Below are positions 34,746 to 45,644 of a stretch of 64,000 nt of DNA, piece by piece. Under the pieces are notes generated by a model, which ran no database searches, had not been told where the DNA came from, and was given only the letters and a program-made list of their open reading frames with translations. A program made the position numbers and the translations under genes. Numbering within the stretch: position 1 is the stretch's first letter; the number at the start of each line of letters is the position of its first letter. This DNA is from Diadema setosum (Eukaryota; Echinodermata; Echinoidea; Diadematoida; Diadematidae). The DNA is taken from assembly GCA_033980235.1 (NCBI GenBank), contig CM067059.1, positions 17,866,100 to 17,930,099 of the forward strand, read 5' to 3'.

Positions 34746-36099
34746 CCCTGATCATCCCTGGGTATGCCCATAGATGTATCCTGACTGAGTCATCAGAGTC
34801 ATTATCGTTTCTCAGGAATGATTCAGGAAATGGAGGGGGTTCATTATGGCGGTATATTGTCATTGTTTGTTTTCGTACATATTTTGCAGATGGTCCCGAG
34901 TTGCTCGCATCATAGCATGTTTACATGTAGGCCGATACTATTTGACGTTGTCAACGTCTGAGCCAGACCTCACAGTGTATGTCAATATTACTTTCTTCAC
35001 GGGCGAGCAAAGCGAGCGATCACTTGAGAAAATTATGTATACATTATCCTACAAGATACAATACTTTTCAGCTCTGTTACCTGTCTGAAGGCGGGCGTAC
35101 TAACGTCATGCAATATGCCAAAACTTATACAATCACATTTCTGCTTCCTCCATTTTTTTTCCTCAAATTTCAGGGGGGATGATTGTACAGGCCATCCCCC
35201 CCCCCCTTCTCCATTTCACATTTCAGGGGGGGATTCATCCCCCTGGATTTACGCACATGACTGGTAGGTGCACATGCTCAAGTTCAAAGGCCAAGGTCAA
35301 ATTCTTAAAATGTCACTATTTTCCCTAAATCTATGCAATGTCTGAAGGTATTTTCTTAAACTTAGTGTACACATATATTACCAGATAAAGATTCTCCAGG
35401 GAAAGTTTTGGACCATGCATCAAAGGTCAAGTAAAAATGCTAAAACTTCACTTTTTCTCCATATCTCGGAAATGGCTCAAAGTCTCTTACATACATTGTG
35501 TGCATATAATGCTTGACAATGATTCTCTTATGAATTTTTTGATTGTGAGATCACAGGTCATGATCAGAGATCGGGTTAAAATGCTAAAATTGTATTATTT
35601 AGTGCTGAAATAACACTTTTTCTTCATACTTCAGAGATTACTCAATGCATGAACTTAAACTACAGTGTAGGTATATACGTGCATTACTGCACAAAGATTC
35701 TGTAGGGAAAGATTCTAGCCATGGGGTCAGAGGTGAAGTGTAAATGTTAAACATGTCACAATATTCACCTGTATTTTGAAAATTGCTCAAAGCTCTGTCA
35801 TGAAAACGAACGTTTCCAGTCGGTGATTATTTGGGCCATGGGTTTAAAGGACAAGGGTCAAAGGTCAAGAGAAAATGCTCAAATTTCCAGACTTGCTCTC
35901 CTAAACAATTTAGCAATCCATCCAAATGAAACCTATTTTAAGGAAAGTGAACACTCAACACATTTGTGACAAACATGTCATTGCACTTTTTTGCCAATTA
36001 TGTGAAACTCATCTTACATTGTTAAGATGTACACTAGACCTATCGGGAGAGCCATGCTATATGGCGGAGGCATACTAGTCGCCATAGCAACATTTCTAG

Positions 36100-36484
36100 T
36101 TACAATTTATTGCTATTCTTTATGAGGTAGAAATGAAGTGGCTTTAAAGGTAGGGAATCCCATTTGCATGCCTTAAATGAAGAGTTGTATAAATACAGTG
36201 GTATGTTGAAGAGAGTATCATTTTAGAAACTCCCATAAAGTATTGAAAGTGGAAGGTAACATTTAGTACATTTTTATTGACCGTTAGATTTTGAATTGAA
36301 TTTTTTTCGGGCTCACCGTAAATTCCAGTACATTACTAGGCTACCTTTGCAGACCCATGCACTGCATGTGTGTCCATCATGTATATTTTGTGAAGAAAGT
36401 TCATCAATACAGAGGGAAGTGTGTCCCAAAACAGATTAACAATATGACTCATTACAAGATATTCATGCCATGAATGATTGATTT
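36100..36484. other. MTR intron, no recognised features
   Basis: AT-rich sequence between R1 copy 5 and the R4 repeat. Nothing identified. Confidence 0.5.
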
Positions 36485-36863
36485 TTGTCGAGCCCACTGG
36501 AGGTGCAGGGAGACTAAGGGATCGCCTGCGGCATCTGTCCGTCGTCCGTCCATAACGCAACAAACACTTGAATAACTCTCTGCTGAGGACTTCAATTTCA
36601 ATCAAACTTGGAGGGAAGAGTGGTTATACAAACTTACACATTTTGCAGAAAATGAAGGTCACCTCAAGGTCGAAGGTCACAGACCGAACTTGGATGGTAG
36701 ATGTCCCTTGGGGAGTTGAAGGTTACCACAAGGTCAAAGGTCAGAGACAGGGGTCAACAAACTTTTAGGGCCCATTGTTAAGTTTTTATGGCGCGTTTCG
36801 ATTATGGCTCATAACTTTTGATGTATATGTCCGTTTGTCATTTTAATTCGTAATTCTCCGTAC

Positions 36864-36901
36864 GGCATAATATGAGATCCCGCTCGCGCATGCGCCAACA
36901 A
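36864..36901 (+). repeat. DIRS-B left terminal inverted repeat
   Basis: GGCATAATATGAGATCCCGC followed by TCGCGCATGCGCCAACAA; inverted at 41635-41671 with few differences. The outer 24 bases (36840-36863) are unique to this end and are complemented in the internal region. Confidence 0.85.
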
Positions 36902-37093
36902 TTCGCTCGCAATATGGCGCCATTCTAAATTCTCTCTCGCCGACCTGATTTCTAAATCGGTTTCCATCGCCGTTGTTACTCGACATCTACGTTTTTGTTT
37001 GGATGCTAGTAGTTTATTTGCGAAGCTGATTTGATTATATTCCTACTGTTAAGAGGAAAATTTTCGTCAGTTTGTTCGGACTTATCAGCTCGC

Positions 37094-38367
37094 ATGGAAG
37101 GGAATACAGCAGTGGAGGTGAGGCCGGCACAGCCGCGCTCTGCCCCCGGAACTTCGGCCCAGACGCCGGCAAAGCCAGGCGCGGGCACGGACAGCACGAA
37201 GAGCAAACCGAGTGTGACGCATTCGTTAGTGCCCACTGCTAAAGCTGGTGGAAGCAAAGGGAAAGAGAAATCTGGCAAAGGGAAGAGCGTTTCTACCGCT
37301 ACAGCGGGTTCTCCGGACATTTCTAGTATGGAGAAAAGACTTCAGAACCTGGAAGGTTTGCTAGTAAAAGTGATTGACCATCTCCCGTCTACTCCCTCGC
37401 CTAGCGGCAGATCGGCTTCAAGCTCACGTCAGTCAGCCTCTGCGGGCCACAATGCCCACTGCTCTGCCTATCAAGGAGGTGCATATGACTATGAAAGAGA
37501 GCATGACAGAGTTACGATGATCAGTACGATGAAGAGGGAAGTAGTTCTACTATTTCTTTCCCCACAGGGGAACATGAGATGGATCCTGATGCTAGCGTGC
37601 CCTCTCTCGCCGCGAAATTTGCACGCCCAAGTGAGGTTGGGGAGGCTGTTGATGACAATGTCGCACAATCAGTCACGTACATGCTTACTCATCAATTGGA
37701 AGAAAACTCTCTGGAAGAGACAGCCAGGAAATATCCTTCCCCAAACAACTGCAGCCTGCTTGATGTACCTAGAGTTAATCCTCCTATTTGGGAGAACTTA
37801 AAATCGGGCACAAAAAGCAGAGACTTGAAGCTCCAGCAGGTTCAGCACTCTCTCTCCAGAGGCCTTGTTGCCTTCATGCGCACGATTGACTCCACAGATA
37901 TTTCAGAACAGCAGCAAGATGCTCTTGCCCTTCTCAGCAATGCTACGTTTGAACTGAGCTGCATCAGAAAACACCTCATCCGCCCTGACATGAATTCGCG
38001 ATTCACGCATTTGTGCAAACCCTCTACACCAATTTGGAAATTTCTCTTTGGAGATGACTTGCCCAAACAAGTTAAAGACCTACAAGAACAACAAAAGGCC
38101 ACCCCAGGTGTCATGCGGGGACAAATCAGAGATTTCCGAGGGCGTCGTGGTTTTTACCCATATTCGCGCAACAAATACCAAGATGCAGGCTGGACATCCC
38201 ACAGGGATACGCCAGAGTCAGGGACCTCAAATCGGCCTTTTTTAGGGGCACGTTTTCAGGGGCAGACGCACAGACGCCAAGCGGCACCTCCAGCCACGAA
38301 GAGCAGAACGCCGCCCGACCCCTCACAGCAAAGGCCAGGGACAGGCCAGGCTCCAAGGAGAATCTAA
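37094..38367 (+). pseudogene. DIRS-B gag-like ORF, one frameshift
   Basis: The ATG at 37094 (M-E-G-N-T-A) opens a frame rich in Ser, Pro, Lys and Thr, with a predicted coiled segment (M-E-K-R-L-Q-N-L-E-G-L-L). The frame slips near 37520 and continues in the next frame through E-M-D-P-D-A-S-V-P-S-L (37573) to TAA at 38367. The C-terminal half has A-L-A-L-L-S-N-A and L-F-G-D-D-L-P, then an Arg- and Pro-rich tail. No zinc knuckle. Called gag by position and composition; a single lost base explains the break. Confidence 0.65.
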
Positions 38368-38411
38368 CAGGAGCTTGCCTTGAAGAGGTAAGTTATCCAA
38401 ATTCTCAGTCT

Positions 38412-40230
38412 ATGCATAATTCTCAAGTTGGAGGTCGACTGAAGCAATTTTATGATGAGTGGTGCAAAATAACATCAGACCCATTCATTTTGTCAGCTAT
38501 ACAAAAGGGGTATGAACTTGAGTTTGACCCAGAACTGGGACCACCATCGAGATCCTTGAATATCAGAAAGACAACAAAGAAAGAGAAGCCATTCAGGAAG
38601 AGATATGAAAACTTGTGGCTAAGAACGTGATTGAGCCATGTACACATGAAAGTGGAGAATTTGTGTCAAACATTTTCATGAGGCCTAAGAAAAATGGCAG
38701 CCTCAGAATAATTCTATATCTTACATGAGTTACCAACATTTCAAAATGGATGGTATTCACGTAGCCCTGGATTTTATCTCGTCTAATTGTTTCCTTGCTT
38801 CAGTCGACCGCCAGGATGCCTATTATTCTGTCCCAATTCACCCTAGCCAGAAGAAATACCTGAAGTTTGTATGGCAAAGGCAGCTGTATCAGTTTAAGGT
38901 CCTCCCAAACGGTCTGAGCACAGCCCCTAGATTATTCACTAAACTCCTCAAACCAGTTTTTGCTTCCCTGCGGCAAGAAGGGCATGTGGTTGTCGGGTAC
39001 TTGGACGATACCATCATAATAGGAAAAGATGCAGAGCTTACTCATAAAGCAATTCAAGCAACTACAAGCTTATTTGCTCAGCTTGGTTTCCTTGTTCACC
39101 CTGAGAAATCAGTACTCCAACCAACCCAAGTAATTCAATTCTTAGGATTTACTTTGGACTCCCATGCAATGACCACCTCACTCCCAGAAAGTAAGGAGGA
39201 GGAGATAATTGAGGCATGTTCAGACCTACTTGGGCAGAATAAGCCATCAGTCCGCGTTGTTGCCAGAGTGATTGGGAAAATCATTTCTACATTCCCAGCT
39301 ATTCAGTACGGCCCACTCCACTATCGCTCCCTAGAAAGGGATAAGATAAATGCTCTTAAGAGGAATAGGGGTCATTTTGACCATCCAATGCATTTATCGG
39401 AGAATGCTAAGCAGAACCTGAGATGGTGGATTGTTGATGTGAAAGGATTTAAATCCCCAATACAGCGGAAAGGCCCGCAACATGAGATACACACTGATGC
39501 AAGTGGGGCCGGATGGGATGCTAGTGACCTCCACATAAAGACAGGAGGAAGATGGAATGAACAGGAAATGGTCAGGGCAAGAAATAATGACATTAATTTC
39601 CTGGAAACACTGGCAGCAGAGTTTGGATTGATGGCCCTTTGTGCAGATATGCATGATGTGCACATACTAATCAGACTAGACAATACCACAGCTGTGGCAT
39701 ATCTAAACAATATGGGAGGATGTAAATCTAGAGACTGTGATGAGGTAGCACGCAGGATCTGGGATGGTGCATTGAGAGAAATATATGGCTCACTGCAGAG
39801 CACCTCCCTGGGCGGCTTAACACAGAGGCAGATACCATGTCCAGAAAATTTAATGACAAATCAGAGTGGATGCTTAACAGAGAGGTGTTCAAAGATGTTG
39901 TGGACCATTTTGGTACCCTGGAAATTGATCTTTTTGATTGAATGCACAAGTACCTCGATATATCTCATGGTATCCAGAGCCAGAAGCAGAATCAGTCAAT
40001 GCTTTTCTAACAGATTGGGGTCCGCTGAAGTTTTATGCTTTCCGCCTTTCTGTCTAATTGCAAAATGCTTACAAAAGGTACAGGCAGATAAAGCAACAGG
40101 GATAGTAGTTTTTCCGAATTGGCCCACACAAGCGTGGTACCCACGACTTAAAGAGCTTGTAGTTGGGGAGCCCCTCTGCCTGAAAAAGAGCAGAGATCTG
40201 TTAAAACTGCCAGTCTCCAATACCCCACAT
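38412..40230 (+). pseudogene. DIRS-B reverse transcriptase / RNase H, several frameshifts
   Basis: The RT N-terminus (from 38412, G-G-R-L-K-Q-F-Y) changes frame near 38553, has a TGA near 38606 and a further break near 38718-38727. From 38725 a long frame is open. It has S-V-D-R-Q-D-A-Y (first Asp), V-L-P-N-G-L-S-T-A-P-R, and an intact Y-L-D-D at about 38999. RNase H follows: H-T-D-A-S-G-A-G-W (about 39490), F-L-E-T-L-A (catalytic Glu present) and R-L-D-N-T-T (about 39674). More slips and a stop lie between 39790 and 40040. F-P-P-F-C-L-I and F-P-N-W-P-T-Q-A-W near 40046-40135 mark the DIRS connecting region, possibly Dam-like. Confidence 0.88.
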
Positions 40231-40256
40231 CCTCTTAATGACTGTCTTGAATTATT

Positions 40257-41231
40257 GTGTTGCAGGATTTGCGGAGACAGTACAAAAACACAGGCCTGAG
40301 TGACAAGACAGTTGACATTATTTCAGCATCTTGGAGATCCTCAACTAAGACACAATATGGAGTCTACATCAAAAAATGGAAAGATTTCTGCAGACGCAGA
40401 CGGGTTGACTTCATTCACACCACAGCAAGCCTGGTTTTGGATTTCTTCACAGAGTTGTTTCACCAACAAGGAGCGAGTTACAGTTGTTTGAATACAGCAA
40501 GAAGTGCTCTATCTACTTTGGTGGTGCTTGATGGTTCTCACACAATGGGATCACATCCCGTGATATGCCAGTTTTTCAAAGGAGTTTTTCAGCTAAGACC
40601 CCCAGTAGCCAGATACAGTCACATCTGTGATGTTAAAGTGGTGTTAAACTATCTCCGAAAAATGTCGCCAGCAAACTCACTTTCACTTATGCAACTGACG
40701 CTAAAGGTGGTCATGTTAATGGCGCTTGTAACGGCACAAAGGGTGCAATCTCTATCTCTTTTATCATTGGACAATATGATTTTGAAAGAGAGTTCTGTTG
40801 TTTTTTCGTTTGACACTCTGCTAAAACAACACCAGCAGAGAAATAAGAGTTGTTGCAGACACATTAAATTGAAAGCCTATCCAGCAGACAGGCGCTTGTG
40901 TGTGCTTCGGTATCTGCACCAGTATGTCCGACGTACCGAGCAACTAAGAGGAAGTGAAAAGCGACTCTTCATTAGCTACTGTAAACCACACAAGCATGTG
41001 ACGAGACAAACGATTTCGCGATGGCTTCGCACCACGATGTCGGCAGCTGGAGTTGATACGGACACATTCAAGCCTCACTCAACAAGAGCGGCAGCTACCG
41101 CAAAGAGGAGTGAGGTTCCGGTAGATGAGATTCTAAGCAAAGCCGGCTGGTCTCGGGAAAAAACATTCCGTAAATATTACAATAAGCCCTTAGAAAGACA
41201 AACTTTTGATTTAGCGGTGTTGGGACACTGA
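40257..41231 (+). CDS. DIRS-B tyrosine recombinase, open frame
   Basis: An unbroken 324-codon frame with stop at 41229-41231. The N-terminal SAM-like core-binding part has W-R-S-S-T-K-T-Q-Y and A-R-S-A-L-S. The catalytic domain has Arg in T-A-Q-R-V-Q-S-L-S (about 40732), a Lys-rich beta-hairpin region, H-S-T-R (about 41076), G-W-S-R-E-K (about 41147) and the nucleophile Tyr in F-R-K-Y-Y-N-K-P-L (about 41168). All expected catalytic positions are present. It would carry out circle insertion at ATT. The true start is uncertain, since the frame may be read as part of a polyprotein; the first ATG gives Met-Leu-Gln. It is the only intact gene of the element. Confidence 0.9.
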   Translation: MLQDLRRQYKNTGLSDKTVDIISASWRSSTKTQYGVYIKKWKDFCRRRRVDFIHTTASLVLDFFTELFHQQGASYSCLNTARSALSTLVVLDGSHTMGSHPVICQFFKGVFQLRPPVARYSHICDVKVVLNYLRKMSPANSLSLMQLTLKVVMLMALVTAQRVQSLSLLSLDNMILKESSVVFSFDTLLKQHQQRNKSCCRHIKLKAYPADRRLCVLRYLHQYVRRTEQLRGSEKRLFISYCKPHKHVTRQTISRWLRTTMSAAGVDTDTFKPHSTRAAATAKRSEVPVDEILSKAGWSREKTFRKYYNKPLERQTFDLAVLGH

Positions 41232-41421
41232 ATGCCAACAGAACTACAATGTAGCATGCAGTACATACTGCCTGAGAGTAAAGACATTTACCTGCTGGTT
41301 GAACTGACCAGATGAACAGTCACACCAGGTGATTTGATGTATTGTGTGTCCAATCTTCCTTTTGATGGTATCAATTGATACACATCTTTTGCATGTCAAT
41401 GTACCCACAGTGTCTTTGAAC

Positions 41422-41536
41422 TCTCATATTGTGCCGTACGGAGAATTACGAATTAAAATAGAAAGATTAAACGAGAACTTACCGTTCGAAGTTTGAGATT
41501 TATTTTAATGAGTAATTTGAGGGGAGGTATAATATG
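41422..41536 (+). repeat. DIRS-B internal complementary region
   Basis: 41422-41459 is the reverse complement of the element's left end (36840-36877, one mismatch). 41457-41536 is the reverse complement of the right end (41661-41740), 80 of 80 bases identical. The halves overlap at AAT (the complement of the terminal ATT). This is the joined-ends template of the DIRS circle junction. The 41537-41634 spacer is non-coding. Confidence 0.92.
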
Positions 41537-41634
41537 CCCCCCTCTTCCCTCCCTGGGATTACTCAAACTTCAGTAAGTTCTCGTAGTTTTATCTCCTGAT
41601 TCTTGTGACTGTGGGCACATTGTTGCTTTGAATA

Positions 41635-41740
41635 TTGTTGGCGCATCACGAGCGGGATCTCATATTATACCTCCCCTCAAATTACTCATTAAAATAAATC
41701 TCAAACTTCGAACGGTAAGTTCTCGTTTAATCTTTCTATT
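41635..41740 (+). repeat. DIRS-B right terminal repeat and end
   Basis: 41635-41671 is the inverse of the left terminal repeat. The outer 41672-41740 is unique to the right end and ends CTTTCTATT. Its complement is perfect in the internal region. Confidence 0.9.
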
Positions 41741-41791
41741 AAACTTGGATGGTAGATGTCCCTTGGGGAGTTGAAGGTCATTACAAGGTTA

Positions 41792-42176
41792 AAGGGTGTG
41801 TACAGTTCTGGTCGAGGTGAAGATTTAGCTTTTAACGTTTTGTGAGATATTCAGAAACCACTCTATTAGATGTCAAAGAGCATGCAGTTCTAAGGGGTAT
41901 CAAAAGTTTATTCGATGAAAATCGGTTTTGAAATGGCTGAGATATCCAAAAACAAGGTGAAACAAAGAGATACTAATAAAGTTGGGGCATGTCGCCTTTT
42001 ATTATTAGCACTTTTTGGGATATCTCAGCCATTTGAAAACCAATTTTCATCAAATAAACGTTGAATCCTTCTTAAAATTACATGCCTTTTCATATTTCAT
42101 AAGAGGCTTTTCATTATCTCACTTAGGAATGTTCAAAACATGAATCCCTACCTCAACCAATACTGTACAGTCCCTT
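41792..42176. mobile_element. Tc1/mariner-like MITE, 385 bp, TA duplication
   Basis: Left end AAGGGTGTGTACAGTTCTGG; the reverse complement of the right end is AAGGGACTGTACAGTATTGG, and both go on to TYGAGGT. TA flanks it at 41790-41791 and 42177-42178, and R4 reads through when it is removed. Inner arms (GAAAATCGGTTTTGAAATGG, GATATCC) are also inverted. It has no transposase. Confidence 0.8.
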
Positions 42177-42690
42177 TAAAGGTCACAGACAGGGATTAAC
42201 AAACTTTCAGGGCCCAATGTTAAGTTTTTGCAGCGCGTTTCGATTATGGCTGATAACTTTTGATCTCTGTGTCCGTTTGTGACCAAACTTGGATGGTAGA
42301 TGTCCCTTGGGGAGTTGAAGTTCATCACAAGGTCAAATGTCACTGACAGGGTCAACGAACTTTAAGGGCCCAATGTAAATTTTTTACAGCACATTTGATT
42401 ATGGCTTATAACTTATGATCTCTATGTCAGTTTGTGACCAAACTTGGATGGTAGATGTCCCTTGAGGAGATGAAGTTCATCACAAGGTCAAAGGTCACAG
42501 ACAGGGGTCAACAAACTTTTAGGGCCCAATGTTAAGTTTTTACGGCGCGTTTCGAATATGGCTCATAACTTTTTATGTATATATCCGTTTGTCATTAAAC
42601 TTGGATGGTAGATGTCCCTTGGGAAGTTGAAGGTCACCACAAGGTCAAAGGTCATAGGCGGGGTCAATGAACTTCCGGGAGTTGGAAATA

Positions 42691-45612
42691 TATTAATTTC
42701 TTCTGCACAAATGGGCGAGACACATTTTGGCACTTGCCTTGTCTTCACAGACTCTTGCCCTGAAACAATTGTCTCATGCAAGGCAAAAATCATGACATCA
42801 CGTAATGAAAGAAACTCTCTCTGAGTGCAGCAGTACATTGATGCTGTCATTCATAACGCATGTATTCCCATGTGAGTGGATGTAATATCTGCGCTGTGTT
42901 TCTTCACATCAGCTTTCTCTGCTGAACCAGCAAATGTCCAATTCTTACATTACACTGAATGATTAGACTTTGAATTTGATGCTGAAAGTCCATTTAGTGA
43001 TGATGACAGTAGCAATGACACTAATAGAGACAGTAGTAAAGTTGGGTAGGTAGAAGAAGCTAGGTGAGGCACCAGAGCACGGTGCTGAGATTTGTGTGTT
43101 TGGTTGTTATTTTTTTAGGTACTTTAATGTTCATGTTGTTGATACAGGTGTATTTGGGCACATCACAGCTGCGCACATTGAACTGTTACAATTAACTACA
43201 CAAGCAGCTAGGGTTGCTAGCTCTTTAGCTATTATGAAGCAGTGCAGTGCCGTGCAGTCTAGCTAGCTGCCAGCAGCAGCAGCAGCAGCACAAGCTGTTA
43301 GAACACAAAAGTAGACAGACATTGTATGTCTGACAAAAGTATCACAACTGTTTACAGTACAAATTCAGTTGGACATCTAAAATCTACCAGGATCCTAATT
43401 TCTAATAGCTAGATTCTTGAACTTTCAAGATTCAGAGGGTGCTTTTTTTTTTTTTTTTTTCAAGGCAAGGTCCAGCCTTGAAAATATTTTTGGCTTATTT
43501 TTGTGTAGGACTCTAGATCTACATTGTACATCTAGAGCTATCTATAGATCTAATGAAGATGGACGTGCAAAATTTCAACGGGATTACCTAATACGTTGGA
43601 AACTTGTTGCAATTCTGTGATATTTTCTATTCTCATAGTCAAACATCTGTGTAATTATGTGTCACAGGGTCACAGAGAGGCTGTAGAGCAGTGGATGGAG
43701 TGAATGACAATGTGATATGTTCATGCAAAACTAATACATGTGCATGTAGCTACCATTTGGTAGGCTGCTGCATGTATAAAACATTGAGTCTCCTATATCC
43801 TGCCAAATCCCATATCTGGATGAGCACCTGTCCCAACATGTCCGGATAGGAGAGGTCGGACTGTAAGTCTTTATTGCCAACTTATGTTTTAGAGCATTGT
43901 TATAAAAGTTTATGGGTAGGTACCCACTGTCTAATTGTCAAGAGGAGATTATTCCACAGATTTCATGTAGTGATTTAGTGACTGTGAAGGTGCTTTCACC
44001 TGTGATATCTCTGGTCATTAGGTGTAGTATTCGTCTTTTTCTTTTTCTTTTTTTCAATTAAAAGAAATTATTGTTGTAGATGTCAGATTTGTAATCCTGT
44101 ACTGGGAGAACACTACAACATTCCACAAATTTGTAGGCATCAATACCAGTATTTTGATTTTAAGAATCCCACTATAAAGTAAACCCTTCAAACTGAATAA
44201 CTTACCCATTTAACATACAGTCCAACACATGCAAACATTATTATTTACATGTGTTCATTTGACATGCAAGACAAGCAACATGGTCCCTTATCCTCTTCTG
44301 CCTCACCACACACATACACTCGAACACAGACAGACATACATTTTACAGACACATAAACATATAACGTGCATACACGTAAGTGCACACAGAACTGCACATA
44401 CACACATACACACTTTTGGCATGCAGGGAAACACAATGAATGCTTTAAGTGGAAATTCAAAGAAAATTACCATTTGGCACAAAATTGTATGCTGTCTGTA
44501 TTCTAGAAGTTTAGTAGAAATGACAAAATGTAAGACTTTTGCTCATTCCACAACAGCGAATGCGACAAGAGCTAGGAGAAAAATCATATGATGTGTGCGG
44601 TAATGCAAGCACTCCGGATCAATTTGGGAAAATCTGGCAAAGATTTTCTGACACCATAAAATGGACCAATCTAACAGCAGCAGACGACATGTCATAGCTA
44701 AAACACAAATCATAAGTGCATTCATTGTCAGTGAAGAAGAGGTTAAATTACCTTGAATTACGCTAGTTGTGATATTCTTCAAAAGAAAAGGTGGCGCAGC
44801 ATGCTACTATACTAGTGCCCAGCTTAGAAACCATTACCTGAAAGGCTTATTTTTAGAATGCAAGAGCCATCGCATTTTTTAGTTTTAGTTTTAAAAGCCT
44901 GTCTAACAATGGTGAATGTGACGAACAACAAACCACGCAGCACAGCAGTGAAGATGAATGCATAACTCAAACAGTAGCAAGACCAAGCAAAAAATGACTT
45001 TTGCCGAAGTGTTCGAGGTGGGCAAGTCCTTGAGAGATATGGAATCTTAACTTCTATATGAAAGATTGTCATTACTGTCAATATTTTTAAAGCAGATCAT
45101 TCAAACAACATAGAAAAGCATAGATTCACTTTGCATTGGTATGGCATTCATCCCAGCTAAATATCATATTAATAAAAGCTCTCTTTGAAAAACAGAAGAC
45201 CTTTGAACCTGTGCATTGTCTGTAGAGGAAGTAGTCTGCTTGTCCTTGCTGATTCCATTCAGGGGCGTCCAAAATGTTAGGCATGTTCGGCAAATTCAGT
45301 AGGTTTTCAAAATAGAAAGGTATTCTCCCCGCTTTATGTTGCATAAATTTTTTCCTTGAGGTCAGGAATTGTAAAAACTGGGGCTGGCCTAGACTACATT
45401 GTATATTTGCATCTCATGAACTATTATTCACGTTTAATATCTCACATAGTACAATATAATGCATACAAACATTATTTACATGACTGTTGTCTATATTTGA
45501 CATGCAAAACAAACAACATGGCCCCTTATCCTCTTCCTTCCTCACCACACACATAGGCCTATTACAATCAAAGAAACAGACAGACAAATAAACATGCAAT
45601 GTACATACACAC

Positions 45613-45644
<32 letters not shown>

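Larger units (their letters stand above)
29833..35259. mobile_element. hAT-like element, 5.4 kb, 8-bp target duplication (7/8)
   Basis: Flanks within R1 are ACTTGTAG (29825-29832) and ACTGGTAG (35260-35267). The left end is CAACGGCATAAATCC; the reverse complement of the right end is CATGTGCGTAAATCC. An 8-bp duplication and CA...TG ends fit hAT. The interior has no transposase frame. It holds the G/C run, a second copy of the 650-bp repeat, a possible inner element near 31886 (GGTGTAGCCAGGATTTGATC), and a tandem array. It may be non-autonomous or a composite. Confidence 0.6.
29642..36099 (+). mobile_element. R1 repeat copy 5, split by a hAT-like element
   Basis: The 5' part (29642-29832) has ATCCCTCCGCC, a mutated form of the R1 start. 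The 3' part (35260-36099) ends GGCGGAGGCAT, a degraded hairpin AGTCGCCATAGCAAC and CTAG (36096-36099). Uninterrupted copies show the two parts adjoin. Confidence 0.75.
36840..41740 (+). mobile_element. DIRS-B: structurally complete DIRS retrotransposon with base-precise ends
   Basis: ATT (36840-36842) begins it and ATT (41738-41740) ends it. Outside, GTTTGTC and AAACTTGG match the continuous R4 sequence at 42587-42604, where a single ATT joins them. Order: left terminal repeat, gag-like gene, reverse transcriptase/RNase H, connecting region, tyrosine recombinase, internal complementary region, right terminal repeat. This is the DIRS1 architecture, unlike the split direct repeats of Ngaro. Gag and RT are broken by frameshifts and stops; the recombinase is open. 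Same strand as MTR, inside its 21.8-kb intron. Confidence 0.93.
36485..42690 (+). repeat. R4 repeat: ~155-bp tandem units, split by DIRS-B and a MITE
   Basis: Units start AAACTTGGATGGTAGATGTC, carry GAAGGTCACCACAAGGTCAA and AGGGCCCAATGTTAAGTTTT, and end GTCCGTTTGTGACC. Starts at 36687, 42285, 42440 and 42597 give periods of 155 and 157 bases. DIRS-B (36840-41740) split the unit that resumes at 41741, and a MITE (41792-42176) split it again. The 5' part (36485-36600) has TCGAGCCCACTGGAGGTGC and TCCGTCCGTC-like sequence. Confidence 0.75.

Noticed and set aside
36336..36605. 89-codon minus-strand frame before DIRS-B.
   Set aside because: No motif; it overlaps the start of the R4 repeat.
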